DNA of 26,417 nt from JAJRAG01 sp050010535 (GTDB lineage: Archaea; Thermoplasmatota; Thermoplasmata; Methanomassiliicoccales; JACIVX01): positions 1 through 26,417 of the forward strand of contig JBEKKT010000023.1 of assembly GCA_050010535.1 (NCBI GenBank), in the 5' to 3' direction. Below, piece after piece: positions 1-8,402 of this stretch (positions within the stretch are counted from its first letter, which is position 1; every line of letters begins with the position of its first letter). Made by a program: the position numbers and the translations under genes. Under the pieces are notes generated by a model. That model did no database searches. It was not told where the DNA came from and saw only the letters and a program-made list of their open reading frames with translations.

Positions 1-966
1 CAATTTCCGTGATGTTTCGTTGCAGTTCCCGAAAGCGTTGACGCCGCAGCATCCCGCCTTCTCCCTGCAATTCGGCATCTCCACGAGATCTAATCCCATC
101 TCCGCTATCAGTTCACGCGGCGGGTCATAAATCCCGAGATGCCTTCCGAGCCTGCAAGAATCCTGGTATGTGACCTTGCCGCCGTTCTGTTTGAACTTGA
201 GCTTCCCCTGATCGGCCAGATCCAACAAGTACTCCGAGATGTGCTTGAGCTCGAACGGCAGGTCCCCTAAGAAGTCCTGATAGTCGACATCAAAGGTCCG
301 CATGCATTCGGGACAGGAGAACACGACCGTCTTCGCGCCGGATTCCTTGATGGCCTTGACATTCCGGTCCATCAGATTGAGCAGCGATTTCTCGTCCCCG
401 GTCCAGTTGAGGTCGTGCCCGCAGCAGACCTCGTCCCTGCTGACGACAGGTTCTATGCCGGCGGCGTTCAGCACCTTCACTATGCTCGCTGGTGTGTTCT
501 TGAGATCCGGAGCCCGATCGAAGTACAGCGTCCCGAGCTGCCTTGCGCAACCAGTGAAATAGAACACGTCCCCCTTCTCCTTGACGCGAAGATCCGGAGT
601 CAGCCAGGAAAGCCGATTCTGCTTGATCCCTTTGGCCATTATCCTCTGCATCGTATGAACCGCACCGCCCTGTGATAGCACCGGCAGGTTCCCCGCTTTG
701 GCAGCCTCGGCCCTCATCCCCTGAATGAAACCGGTATAGTCGACCTTGTAGGGACACATGTCGTTGCACATCTCGCAGGTGATGCAGGACCACACGTCCT
801 TCTCCTGAGCGAGGTTCGTCTCGACGCCCTCGAGCGCCTTGACGACTATTAATCTGGGAGCAAAGTTCGGATCGACCCTCGCTACGGGGCAGACGCTCGT
901 GCACTTCCCGCACTCGACACAGTCGAACGCCCCGGTGTCGTCTATCAGCTTCTTCATCTCGCTCAT
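1..966 (-). CDS. HdrD-like iron-sulfur protein (fused HdrC-HdrB), partial
   Basis: This is the last visible gene of the Hdr operon. The reading frame is open for 322 codons and runs off the window start, so the C-terminus is missing. Residues 16-26 (C16, C19, C22, C26) and 61-71 (C61, C64, C67, C71) form two ferredoxin-type [4Fe-4S] motifs, as in HdrC. Then come two CCG domains, as in HdrB: C140, C181-C182 and C218-x2-C221 in the first, and C271 with C306-C307 in the second before truncation. This order matches HdrD, which in methanogens is the catalytic heterodisulfide reductase subunit. GlpC-like and LutA/LldE-like Fe-S oxidoreductases share the architecture, so the substrate is unproven. 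The ATG overlaps the upstream mvhD stop as ATGA, which implies translational coupling. No membrane segment is visible in the part present, and no HdrE is seen. I am sure of the family, not of the reaction. Confidence 0.85.
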   Translation of the reverse strand, partial: MSEMKKLIDDTGAFDCVECGKCTSVCPVARVDPNFAPRLIVVKALEGVETNLAQEKDVWSCITCEMCNDMCPYKVDYTGFIQGMRAEAAKAGNLPVLSQGGAVHTMQRIMAKGIKQNRLSWLTPDLRVKEKGDVFYFTGCARQLGTLYFDRAPDLKNTPASIVKVLNAAGIEPVVSRDEVCCGHDLNWTGDEKSLLNLMDRNVKAIKESGAKTVVFSCPECMRTFDVDYQDFLGDLPFELKHISEYLLDLADQGKLKFKQNGGKVTYQDSCRLGRHLGIYDPPRELIAEMGLDLVEMPNCREKAGCCGVNAFGNCNETSRKL

Positions 967-1382
967 TGAGAAGCCTCCCTCAACGGGCTCGGTCCCAATG
1001 CCTTCAGATCCTCGGTGAATTCCTTCATCGTCGCGGCGAACTTGGAGCCTTCCGATGCGGATATCCATTCCAGGCGCAGTCGCCTGCCGTCCAGACCGAG
1101 CTGGTCTACCAGCTCCTTTGTCGCCTCGACCTTCTTCTGAGCCTTCTCGTTGCCTGATATGTAATGACAATCGCCGATGTGGCAGCCTGCGACGAGCACA
1201 CCATCGACCCCGAGCTCGAACGCTCTAAGGATGAACTGCGGCTCCACCCTGCCGGAGCACATGACACGCACGATCCTGGCATTGGGAGGATACTGGAACC
1301 TGCTCACGCCGGCCAGGTCCGCTCCCGCGTACGAGCACCAGTTGCAGCAGAATGCGACCACGCGCGGCTCGAAGTCGCTCAT
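963..1382 (-). CDS. mvhD: MvhD-like [2Fe-2S] electron transfer subunit (copy a)
   Basis: A 139-residue MvhD/FrhD-like protein. In the hydrogenase-heterodisulfide reductase complex MvhD carries a [2Fe-2S] cluster and links the electron-input module to HdrA. The cysteines are visible in the order FCCNWC near residues 10-15, then VMCSGR, then AGCHIGDCHY, which is close to the canonical AGCHPGDCHY. It starts at an ATG that overlaps the stop of the double HdrA gene (ATGA) and ends overlapping the start of the HdrD-like gene, also as ATGA. The neighbours therefore place it inside the second Hdr module. The open frame extends further upstream, but that part is a shadow of the HdrA gene. The partner hydrogenase (MvhAG) or formate dehydrogenase is not in this window. 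Confidence 0.9.
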   Translation of the reverse strand: MSDFEPRVVAFCCNWCSYAGADLAGVSRFQYPPNARIVRVMCSGRVEPQFILRAFELGVDGVLVAGCHIGDCHYISGNEKAQKKVEATKELVDQLGLDGRRLRLEWISASEGSKFAATMKEFTEDLKALGPSPLREASQ

Positions 1383-4300
1383 CTGCCCGTCACCTTCAAC
1401 GCCTCCTCCACCATCGCCAGTATCTGGTCGTCGGTGAAGTGCTTCGTGGTGATGGCGCCGTTGCAGCAGGCGACGGAGCAGGCCCCGCAGCCCTTGCACA
1501 GCGCTGGATTGATCTTCGATTTCAGAACGCCAGGAGACACCTCCTGCAATGTCGCCGCCGCATACTCGCACGCCTCCTCGCATCTTCCGCAGCCGCGGCA
1601 CCTCGTCTCATCAACGAAGGATACGGCGCCCTCGGTCTCCAGCTCGTCCTTCGACAGGATCGTGATCGCTCTAGCCGCAGCGCCGCAAGCCTGAGATATG
1701 CTCTCTTCGATGAACTTCGGCCAATGCGCAAGGCCGGCGAGGAATATTCCTTCAGTGGCGAAATCGACTGGGCGAAGTTTCATGTGCGCTTCGAGGAAGA
1801 AGCCGTCCTTGCTTAGGGGCACTTTGAGCATCTTGGCCAGTGTCTCGTTGTCGGGGTTTGGACGCGTCGCGGCGTTGAGCACTATCAAATCGGGATGGAT
1901 CTGGAAATCCTCCTTGAGGAACTGGTCCTTGACCGTCAGCACCAAACGACCTTCCCTCTCCTCCACGATCGGAGGCTCGTTCTCGCCATACCTCATGAAA
2001 ACGATTCCAAGCCCTGCCGCCTCGCTGTAGTACGCCTCGTTGAATCCGTAGGTCCTTATGTCCTTGTACAGAACGTACACGGCAGCGTCAGGATTCCTCC
2101 GCTTCAGCTGAATGGCATTGGCCATCGAAGTTGAGCAACAAATCCTGCTGCAATTTGGATAATCCTCGTTCCGAGAACCTACGCACTGGATGATCGCTAC
2201 AATCTTCGCATCCACTTTCCCGGCCGCAAGCCTCTCGCCGAGCTGCCTCTGGGTGATTACATTGGGAGCCTGTCCGTACATGTACTCCTTGGGTTTGTAC
2301 TCGACCCCGCCCGTCGCGACTATGACGACCCCGTGCTCGATCTTCTCGCCCGAAGAGAGGGTCGACACGAAGTTGCCAATATAGCCGGCGACCTCTTCGA
2401 CTGTCGAATTCAGATGGACCGTTATCAAAGGATTCTCCTTGACGCGACTCGCAAGGTCCGCCAATACCTGCTGAGGGTCGGCTCCCGTTATCAAGAAGTG
2501 AATCCCGCGAAGATTCCCGCCGAGCTCGGAATCCTTTTCGATAATGTGGACGGGGAACCCCTGCGCCGCGATCTCGAGCGCTGTGGCCATTCCTGCCAGG
2601 CCGCCTCCGATCACTAGGGCGGCCTTCGTGACGGGCACTTTCTGCTTCGCCAGTGGGGAAAGCAGCGCAGCCCTCATCACGGACATCCTGACGAGATCCT
2701 TTGCCTTCTCTGTCGCCTTCTCGTGCTCGTGCATGTGTACCCAGGAACACTGATCACGGATGTTCGCCATGTCGAACAGGTACTCGTTCAGTCCCGCTTC
2801 TTTGAGGGACTTTCGGAACATTGGCTCGTGCGTCCTTGGTGTACAGGCTGCCACTATTACACGGTTCAAATTGTGCTCTTTGATCATCTCCCTGATGTTC
2901 TTCTGAGTGTCAGGTGAGCAGGTACAAACGTTATGCTCGACATAGACGACGTTTGGTAACGTTTTCGCGTATTCCACCACAGCGGGTACGTCTATCACTC
3001 CGCCGATGTTGGTTCCACAGTGACAGACGAATACACCTATCCTTGGTTCTTGACCGAGGACGTCAGTCTCATCCGGATACTCTACCTCAGTGACGAGCGT
3101 TCCTCGCCCTTCGCTTAACAATGACCCGACCTTCGAAGCGACCCCACTCCCTTGGGCCACCGTATCAGGGATGTCTTTGGGGGACTGGAAGGTCCCGCAA
3201 ACGAACACTCCCGGAACATTCGTCTCCAAAGGCTCAAACTGTGAGGTCCAACAAAATCCGTGCTCATTTAGCTTGACATCCAACTTCTTGCACAACTTCT
3301 TGGCGCCCTCGGATGGGGAAATACCGACAGACAGAACAACCAGATCAAAGGTATCCTCCACGATGTCCTCTGTGCCTTGCACGGTCTCCTGATGGAACCT
3401 TATGGTCAGGTTACCAGTCACCGGATTCTCCTCAATGCCAGCGACGCGGTTATTCCTGGATATCTTCACTCCGTACTCCTTCTCCGCTCTCTCTCGATAG
3501 TCTTCGAATTCCTTCCCGAAGGCCCTTACATCCATGAAGAATATGTGAGATCTGAGATTAGGTTCGTGCTCTTGTGCCACAATCGCTTCCTTGAGCGCCG
3601 CCATGCAGCACGTTGAGGAGCAGTAGACATGGCCTAATTGGGCATCTCTCGACCCCACACACTGGACAAAAGCTATTTTCTCTGGCACATCACCGTCCGA
3701 CGGTCTGATTATGTGACCACTCGTTGGACCGGAAGCATTCAACATACGTTCGAATTCGGAATTGGTAATCACGTTGCGAAAGAGACCGTATCCATACTCT
3801 CTCTTCTTGAACGCCTTGAAGTTCTCGGAACCTGTGCTGAGGACTATGGCGCCGACACTGAGCTTCCTGATTTCCTTCTCGGACAGCCGGAAATCGATTG
3901 CCTCAGGCAGGCAGACCTTCTGGCACTCCCCGCAACCGATGCACATCCCTCCCTCTATCGTGTAGACCATCGGAACGGCTTGGGGAAAGGGTTTGTATAT
4001 CGCCTTTCTAGGGGCGAGGTCCTCATCAAACCAGTTCGGACCTTCGATGGGACAGTATTCTGCGCAGATTCCGCACCCTGTGCACTTATCTCCTTTGACG
4101 TAGGGAAATCTCCTAACGACAGTCACACTGAAGTCACCCGCTTCCCCTTGCACCTCAGTGACCTCAGAGCTACAAATCAACTCGATGTTCGGATGCGTGC
4201 CGGCCGCACCAAGCTTCGGGGAGAGGATGCACATCGAGCAGTCATTCGTGGGGAACGTCTTGTCTAGTTGGGGCATCACACCCCCTATGCTTGGTGAGGT

Positions 4301-4411
4301 GTCCACGATGTAAACTCTGAATCCGGAGTCCGCCAGGTCCAGTGCGGCCTGTATGCCCCCGATTCCGCCCCCGACAACGAGAACCGCGCCAACCTTCTTC
4401 GACCCGCTCAT
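1379..4411 (-). CDS. hdrA: Double-length HdrA-type flavoprotein (two HdrA modules fused)
   Basis: At 1010 residues this is clearly longer than the 681-residue HdrA in the same operon. Module 1 (about 1-450) has an FAD motif at 13-19, a DCSMC cluster (C58, C61) and an inserted ferredoxin pair (C110/113/116/120 and C157/160/163/167). Module 2 (about 457-1010) starts with the HdrA N-terminal domain (C463, C465, C496, C498, C523, C555). It continues with a second FAD motif (602-607) and ends with a ferredoxin pair (C938/941/944/948 and C972/975/978/982). A QCVGSR motif occurs in both modules (250 and 742). HdrA carries the bifurcating flavin in heterodisulfide reductase; a fused form could act as an internal pseudo-dimer. 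Its ATG overlaps the mvhD copy b stop (ATGA). Residue 983 is Cys where Pro is usual in such motifs. The family is certain; the role of the fusion is inferred. Confidence 0.92.
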   Translation of the reverse strand: MSGSKKVGAVLVVGGGIGGIQAALDLADSGFRVYIVDTSPSIGGVMPQLDKTFPTNDCSMCILSPKLGAAGTHPNIELICSSEVTEVQGEAGDFSVTVVRRFPYVKGDKCTGCGICAEYCPIEGPNWFDEDLAPRKAIYKPFPQAVPMVYTIEGGMCIGCGECQKVCLPEAIDFRLSEKEIRKLSVGAIVLSTGSENFKAFKKREYGYGLFRNVITNSEFERMLNASGPTSGHIIRPSDGDVPEKIAFVQCVGSRDAQLGHVYCSSTCCMAALKEAIVAQEHEPNLRSHIFFMDVRAFGKEFEDYRERAEKEYGVKISRNNRVAGIEENPVTGNLTIRFHQETVQGTEDIVEDTFDLVVLSVGISPSEGAKKLCKKLDVKLNEHGFCWTSQFEPLETNVPGVFVCGTFQSPKDIPDTVAQGSGVASKVGSLLSEGRGTLVTEVEYPDETDVLGQEPRIGVFVCHCGTNIGGVIDVPAVVEYAKTLPNVVYVEHNVCTCSPDTQKNIREMIKEHNLNRVIVAACTPRTHEPMFRKSLKEAGLNEYLFDMANIRDQCSWVHMHEHEKATEKAKDLVRMSVMRAALLSPLAKQKVPVTKAALVIGGGLAGMATALEIAAQGFPVHIIEKDSELGGNLRGIHFLITGADPQQVLADLASRVKENPLITVHLNSTVEEVAGYIGNFVSTLSSGEKIEHGVVIVATGGVEYKPKEYMYGQAPNVITQRQLGERLAAGKVDAKIVAIIQCVGSRNEDYPNCSRICCSTSMANAIQLKRRNPDAAVYVLYKDIRTYGFNEAYYSEAAGLGIVFMRYGENEPPIVEEREGRLVLTVKDQFLKEDFQIHPDLIVLNAATRPNPDNETLAKMLKVPLSKDGFFLEAHMKLRPVDFATEGIFLAGLAHWPKFIEESISQACGAAARAITILSKDELETEGAVSFVDETRCRGCGRCEEACEYAAATLQEVSPGVLKSKINPALCKGCGACSVACCNGAITTKHFTDDQILAMVEEALKVTGR

Positions 4412-4830
4412 TCGATCCCTCCCCTCAACGAGGTCGGCCCGAGCTTCCTAAGATCCTCGACCATCTCCCTGCACACCCTCGCGAACTTGTCCGGCTCTGA
4501 ACCAGCAATCCATTCCAGCCTTAGGCGCTTGGGATTGAGACCGATCTGCGGCATGATCTCGTGGAGGAACCGCATCCGATAGTCAGCCTTCTCATTCCCT
4601 GTGATATAGTAACATCCCCGGGGATGACAGCCAGCAACAAGAACGCCGTCCGCCCCTTTCTTGAAGGATTCGAGCACGAAGGTTGGGTCGATCCTACCAC
4701 TGCACATGACCCTTATGATCCTGACATTCGAGGGGTACTGCATTTTAGAGGTGCCGGCTAGGTCCGCGGCCGCGTACGAACACCAGTTGCAGCAGAAAGC
4801 AACGAGTTTCGGGTCGTGTTCATCGGCCAA
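4408..4830 (-). CDS. mvhD: MvhD-like [2Fe-2S] electron transfer subunit (copy b)
   Basis: A 140-residue MvhD-family protein and a paralogue of the copy at 963-1382. Cysteine motifs appear in the same order: FCCNWC, VMCSGR, then AGCHPRGCYY, which departs from the usual HPGDCHY at the Gly-Asp and His positions. The start is a TTG placed directly after the hdrB stop codon with no spacer. There is no in-frame ATG nearby, and homology with copy a begins within a few residues, which supports TTG. It lies between hdrB and the double HdrA gene, so it could feed electrons to either HdrA. Two MvhD copies in one operon suggest two electron-entry points rather than redundancy, but that is inference. Confidence 0.9.
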   Translation of the reverse strand: MADEHDPKLVAFCCNWCSYAAADLAGTSKMQYPSNVRIIRVMCSGRIDPTFVLESFKKGADGVLVAGCHPRGCYYITGNEKADYRMRFLHEIMPQIGLNPKRLRLEWIAGSEPDKFARVCREMVEDLRKLGPTSLRGGIE

Positions 4831-5769
4831 TCAAACACCCCCGAATCTCGAGACCACGTCATTCCCGGATACCCTGTGAAGATCGAGTCCCAACATCCTC
4901 TTGTCGACCCCAAGCGCAAGAGCGATTATCTGCGCGGGATGGAACACGGGGATCTTGCGCCCCGTGAAATGCTCCTGGACAGTGTCAAGCTGCAATAAGC
5001 AGAAGGGACAAGGAGTGACAATGCAGTCTGCTCCCGCAGACTGGACGTTATCATACTTTTCCTTTGAAATGGCGGCCGCGAGGTCAAAGACATGAGACCT
5101 TACCCCTCCTCCGGCCCCGCAGCAACCTAGCTTGTCCTTATAGTCGACCGATTCCGCCCCGAGTGCCTCAATGATTTCGTCAATCATGTGTGGGTCACTC
5201 GGGTCCTCGATTGTACTGCAACTGGTTGGGCGAAGATAATGGCAACCATAATGGACAGCGACTTTCAATCCGCTAAGCGGGTTCGAAACCGCGGCCTTGA
5301 CAGCATCGACCCCTACATCCCTGTGAAGAACGTCGATGAAATGCCGAACCTTAACCGGTTCAAGTATCCTCCTCCCCTCTGGGGTGACGCTCGGCACCCC
5401 CGTGTATTTCATCTGAATCTCACGGAGCACCTTGTTGACCTCACCCATGGTCTTTGGCTCGGCAAGGTATTCCGTCGCCCTCAGCAGCGATGCGTAACAT
5501 CCGTTGCAGAATGTAACAATCTCCAAACGGCGGAACTCGGCCAGACAAAGGTTTCTAGCAGCCAGCGCCAACCACGTGGCCTTGTCTGAGGAATAAAAGA
5601 TGTCAGGGGCAGGACAGCAAGCCGCGTGGGGGATGTCCGCAAACCTATCCTTGCATCCGAGTCCTTCGATGACCTTCCTGGCAGACTGCTCTATTCCTGG
5701 ATATCTATTGGGAATGAGGCACCCGAAAAAGAGCCCGTACCTCGGCTGAGCCTTTGCACCCTTGTTCAC
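4831..5769 (-). CDS. hdrB: HdrB, heterodisulfide reductase catalytic subunit
   Basis: A 312-residue protein with two complete CCG domains. The first has C17, C51-C52 and C88-x2-C91; the second has C176, C216-C217 and C254-x2-C257. In methanogen HdrB these motifs bind two noncubane [4Fe-4S] clusters that split the CoM-CoB heterodisulfide. All ten ligand positions are present, so the enzyme should be competent for a disulfide-type reaction. Whether the substrate is CoM-S-S-CoB cannot be judged here, because no methanogenesis genes are in view. The start is GTG, 7 bp after the hdrC stop. The order hdrC, hdrB, mvhD supports assembly with the 681-residue HdrA encoded upstream. The protein is soluble, with no signal peptide. 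Confidence 0.93.
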   Translation of the reverse strand: MNKGAKAQPRYGLFFGCLIPNRYPGIEQSARKVIEGLGCKDRFADIPHAACCPAPDIFYSSDKATWLALAARNLCLAEFRRLEIVTFCNGCYASLLRATEYLAEPKTMGEVNKVLREIQMKYTGVPSVTPEGRRILEPVKVRHFIDVLHRDVGVDAVKAAVSNPLSGLKVAVHYGCHYLRPTSCSTIEDPSDPHMIDEIIEALGAESVDYKDKLGCCGAGGGVRSHVFDLAAAISKEKYDNVQSAGADCIVTPCPFCLLQLDTVQEHFTGRKIPVFHPAQIIALALGVDKRMLGLDLHRVSGNDVVSRFGGV

Positions 5770-5776
5770 TATGGAA

Positions 5777-6355
5777 TCACTCCTCCAGCTTGATGCCTAT
5801 GAGCTTGTCGAAGCCCGTGGTCTGCATAATCGTCCTTATGTCCCTCACGGCCTTGTCCCTATACGGTTCGTCTAACGACGCAGGAGGCAGTCCCAGTTCC
5901 TTTCTCATCCTCGTGATCTTGGATGTCATCATGATCGACTGGCCTAGATTCGCGACATTCTGCGAGATGGCAACAACAAATGGAGGCGGGCCCATCTCCC
6001 TGATCACGATGTGTCTCAGTGCGACTATCATTTCCGCTGGATTCATCCCAGAGGGACAGTGCTCGTAGCACCGGTAACAGGTGGTGCAAACCCAAGGGGT
6101 CGAAAGCACTCTTTTCTTTAGCCCCATCTGGCACATCTTGATGATATTCCTGACCTTATTCTCTGTCTTCATAGACACAGGGCAGACACTGGTGCAGTTG
6201 CCGCATTGGAAGCAGACCTGCACATCGCCCCCTCCGAATTCTATAATCTTCCTGATGAACTCCCTATCGCACTCCTCGTCGAAGATTGGGAGCTCCTCGA
6301 GCACTCGTTCGCTCTGTCCTCCGATGAAGACCCTCTCAGCTTCTAATGTCTTCAT
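5777..6355 (-). CDS. hdrC: HdrC, ferredoxin-like subunit of heterodisulfide reductase
   Basis: A 192-residue HdrC with two [4Fe-4S] motifs, C48/C51/C54/C58 and C90/C93/C96/C100, each followed by Pro. HdrC passes electrons from HdrA to the noncubane clusters of HdrB. The length fits stand-alone HdrC. The ATG lies one base after the stop of hdrA (6357-8402), and hdrB follows after 7 bp, giving a compact hdrA-hdrC-hdrB block. The C-terminal 90 residues are helical and contain the MNPAEM segment common in this family. Nothing appears truncated. Confidence 0.93.
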   Translation of the reverse strand: MKTLEAERVFIGGQSERVLEELPIFDEECDREFIRKIIEFGGGDVQVCFQCGNCTSVCPVSMKTENKVRNIIKMCQMGLKKRVLSTPWVCTTCYRCYEHCPSGMNPAEMIVALRHIVIREMGPPPFVVAISQNVANLGQSIMMTSKITRMRKELGLPPASLDEPYRDKAVRDIRTIMQTTGFDKLIGIKLEE

Positions 6356-6356
6356 C

Positions 6357-8402
6357 TCAATCCACCTCTAAGGCCGCTCTAATCTCGTTTGTTAGCTGTC
6401 TATCGGTGAATTGCCTTGCCAGTATCGCCCTCGATGGACAAGCGACGACGCAAGTGCCGCAACCCTTGCACAGCGCCTCGATGATTCTGGCCTTGTATCC
6501 CTGTTCCACCTTCTCCAGGACCGGGGCTCCATACTCGCAGGTCTCGATGCACAGCCCGCAACCAATGCACTTTTCAGTGTCGACGTACGCATTGAGAGAT
6601 TCGGCCTTTCCGACCTTCTTACTTAGGAGAATCGCCGCCTCGAGGGCGGCGGCCCTGGCCTGCGCGACCGATTCAGGAACGTCCTTCGGGCCCTGCGCGC
6701 AACCGCACACGTATATGCCTTCGATGGACGTCTCCACCGGTTTCATTCTGGTATGGGCCTCCTGTATGAAACCGTCGGGACTCAAACGGAGCTTCAGCAT
6801 CTCGGCTAGCTCTTTCATGCCCTTCGGAGGAACAAGAGAGACCGATAAAACGACGAGGTCGAAGTTGCGCTCAGTGATCTTGTTCAGAAGCGTTTCCTCG
6901 GCCCGGATGATGAGGTTATGCGTCCCCTTCTCCTCGGCCACATTTGCAGGTCTGCCTCTCGTGTACTCGACACCGTAGTCCTCCCTCGTCCGATGATAGA
7001 ACTCCTCGACTCCTTTTCCAACCGCCCTCAGGTCGATGTAATAAACCGTGATATCCACGTCCGGATGGACCTCTTTGATAGCCTGTGCATTTTTCATCGT
7101 GTACATGCAGCAGACCTTTGAGCAGTAGCCCTCGTTGATCCTACGATTCCTGGAACCGACGCACTGGATGAACGCTATTTTCTTGGGCGTACGCCTGTCC
7201 GAGGGCCTGACGACTGTCCCTCCGGTAGGCCCGGCCTTGTCGAGCATCCTTTCCAATTCCATCACTGTGATTACGTTCGCAAATTCCTTGTAACCGAGAT
7301 AACCGTGCACATGCGGTTTGTAAGTCTCGAATCCCGTCGCGACGATGATCGCACCTACGTCCAGGTCGAGCTCCCTCCCCTTGTCAGCGTAGTTCGGGGC
7401 CCCGAACGGGCAGGAGTCGAGGCATGCGGAGCACTCCTTCCCCTTGGACCTCAGACAAGAATCCATGTCGATGAGATACTTTCTCGGTATCCCTTGCTGA
7501 TACGGTATGAAAATAGCCTTCCGCTCAGCTAGGCCATAATCGTATTCATTCTTGACGGAGACAGGGCAGGAGATGGAGCAGTTGGCGCACCCCACGCACT
7601 TCCCCTCGTCGATGTACCTCGGCCTCTGGACTACCTTGACTTTGAAGTTCCCAACGTATCCGCTTACCTCCTTCACCTCGGACATCGTTAGGATGTCGAT
7701 GTTGGGATGATCGATCAGCTCGACCAATCTGGGAGTTATGGTACACCCAGAGCAGTCGCAGGTGGGGAACGTCCCTTTTCGGAAGCTGATGGTCTGGGGC
7801 CTGCCCGGGACCTCGTGACACCACAGCAGACACGTGAATGAAGTCGCCATGTTGCCGCCGAGAACTGGCTTCCTCTCGACGAGATGCACCTTGTATCCGA
7901 GCTCTGCGAGATCGTAGGCCGCTTCGATGCCAGCGATCCCCCCGCCTATGACGACCACTTCCTGCTTCAGTTGGACGCTCGCGCCCTCGACCGGTGAGAA
8001 TGTTCTTGCCTTCCTAACGCCCATTCTGACTAGGTCCTTGGCCTTCTCGGTCGCCTTGTAAGGTTCGTCGGCGTGAACCCAGGAGCACTGCTCCCGGATG
8101 TTTGCAATATGAATGAGATACCGATTGATGCCTGCCATCTCAATGTTGTTCCGGAAGGTTCTCTCGTGTAATCTCGGCGTACAAGCGGCGACGACAATCG
8201 CGTCCGCGCCAGATCTCGATATCTCTTCCCTCATTTTCCTGAGGCCGTCCTCAGAACACAAGTAATCGTGAGTTACGGTCGTAACGACGCCCGGCATGGT
8301 CGAGGCGTGTTCGCGCAGGTTCTCGCAGTCTATGATGCGCCCGATGTTCGCGCCGCATCTGCATATGAAGACCCCGACCTTCGCCTCTCCCTCGTCGGCC
8401 AT
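6357..8402 (-). CDS. hdrA: HdrA, flavin-containing subunit of heterodisulfide reductase
   Basis: A 681-residue HdrA of canonical size and order. The N-terminal Fe-S domain has C14, C16, C26, C49, C74 and C106. A thioredoxin-reductase-like FAD domain (GGGIAG at 153-158) follows, then the TCDCSGC cluster at 214-220. The inserted ferredoxin has C269/272/275/279 and C316/324/327/331, and the C-terminal ferredoxin has C612/615/618/622 and C645/648/651/655. In known HdrABC complexes the HdrA flavin bifurcates electrons between a ferredoxin and HdrB. No in-frame TGA is needed, so there is no selenocysteine. It is the first gene of the minus-strand operon, with about 0.3 kb of gene-poor DNA upstream. 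A GGTG/TGAT-type Shine-Dalgarno match sits just before the ATG. Confidence 0.94.
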   Translation of the reverse strand: MADEGEAKVGVFICRCGANIGRIIDCENLREHASTMPGVVTTVTHDYLCSEDGLRKMREEISRSGADAIVVAACTPRLHERTFRNNIEMAGINRYLIHIANIREQCSWVHADEPYKATEKAKDLVRMGVRKARTFSPVEGASVQLKQEVVVIGGGIAGIEAAYDLAELGYKVHLVERKPVLGGNMATSFTCLLWCHEVPGRPQTISFRKGTFPTCDCSGCTITPRLVELIDHPNIDILTMSEVKEVSGYVGNFKVKVVQRPRYIDEGKCVGCANCSISCPVSVKNEYDYGLAERKAIFIPYQQGIPRKYLIDMDSCLRSKGKECSACLDSCPFGAPNYADKGRELDLDVGAIIVATGFETYKPHVHGYLGYKEFANVITVMELERMLDKAGPTGGTVVRPSDRRTPKKIAFIQCVGSRNRRINEGYCSKVCCMYTMKNAQAIKEVHPDVDITVYYIDLRAVGKGVEEFYHRTREDYGVEYTRGRPANVAEEKGTHNLIIRAEETLLNKITERNFDLVVLSVSLVPPKGMKELAEMLKLRLSPDGFIQEAHTRMKPVETSIEGIYVCGCAQGPKDVPESVAQARAAALEAAILLSKKVGKAESLNAYVDTEKCIGCGLCIETCEYGAPVLEKVEQGYKARIIEALCKGCGTCVVACPSRAILARQFTDRQLTNEIRAALEVD

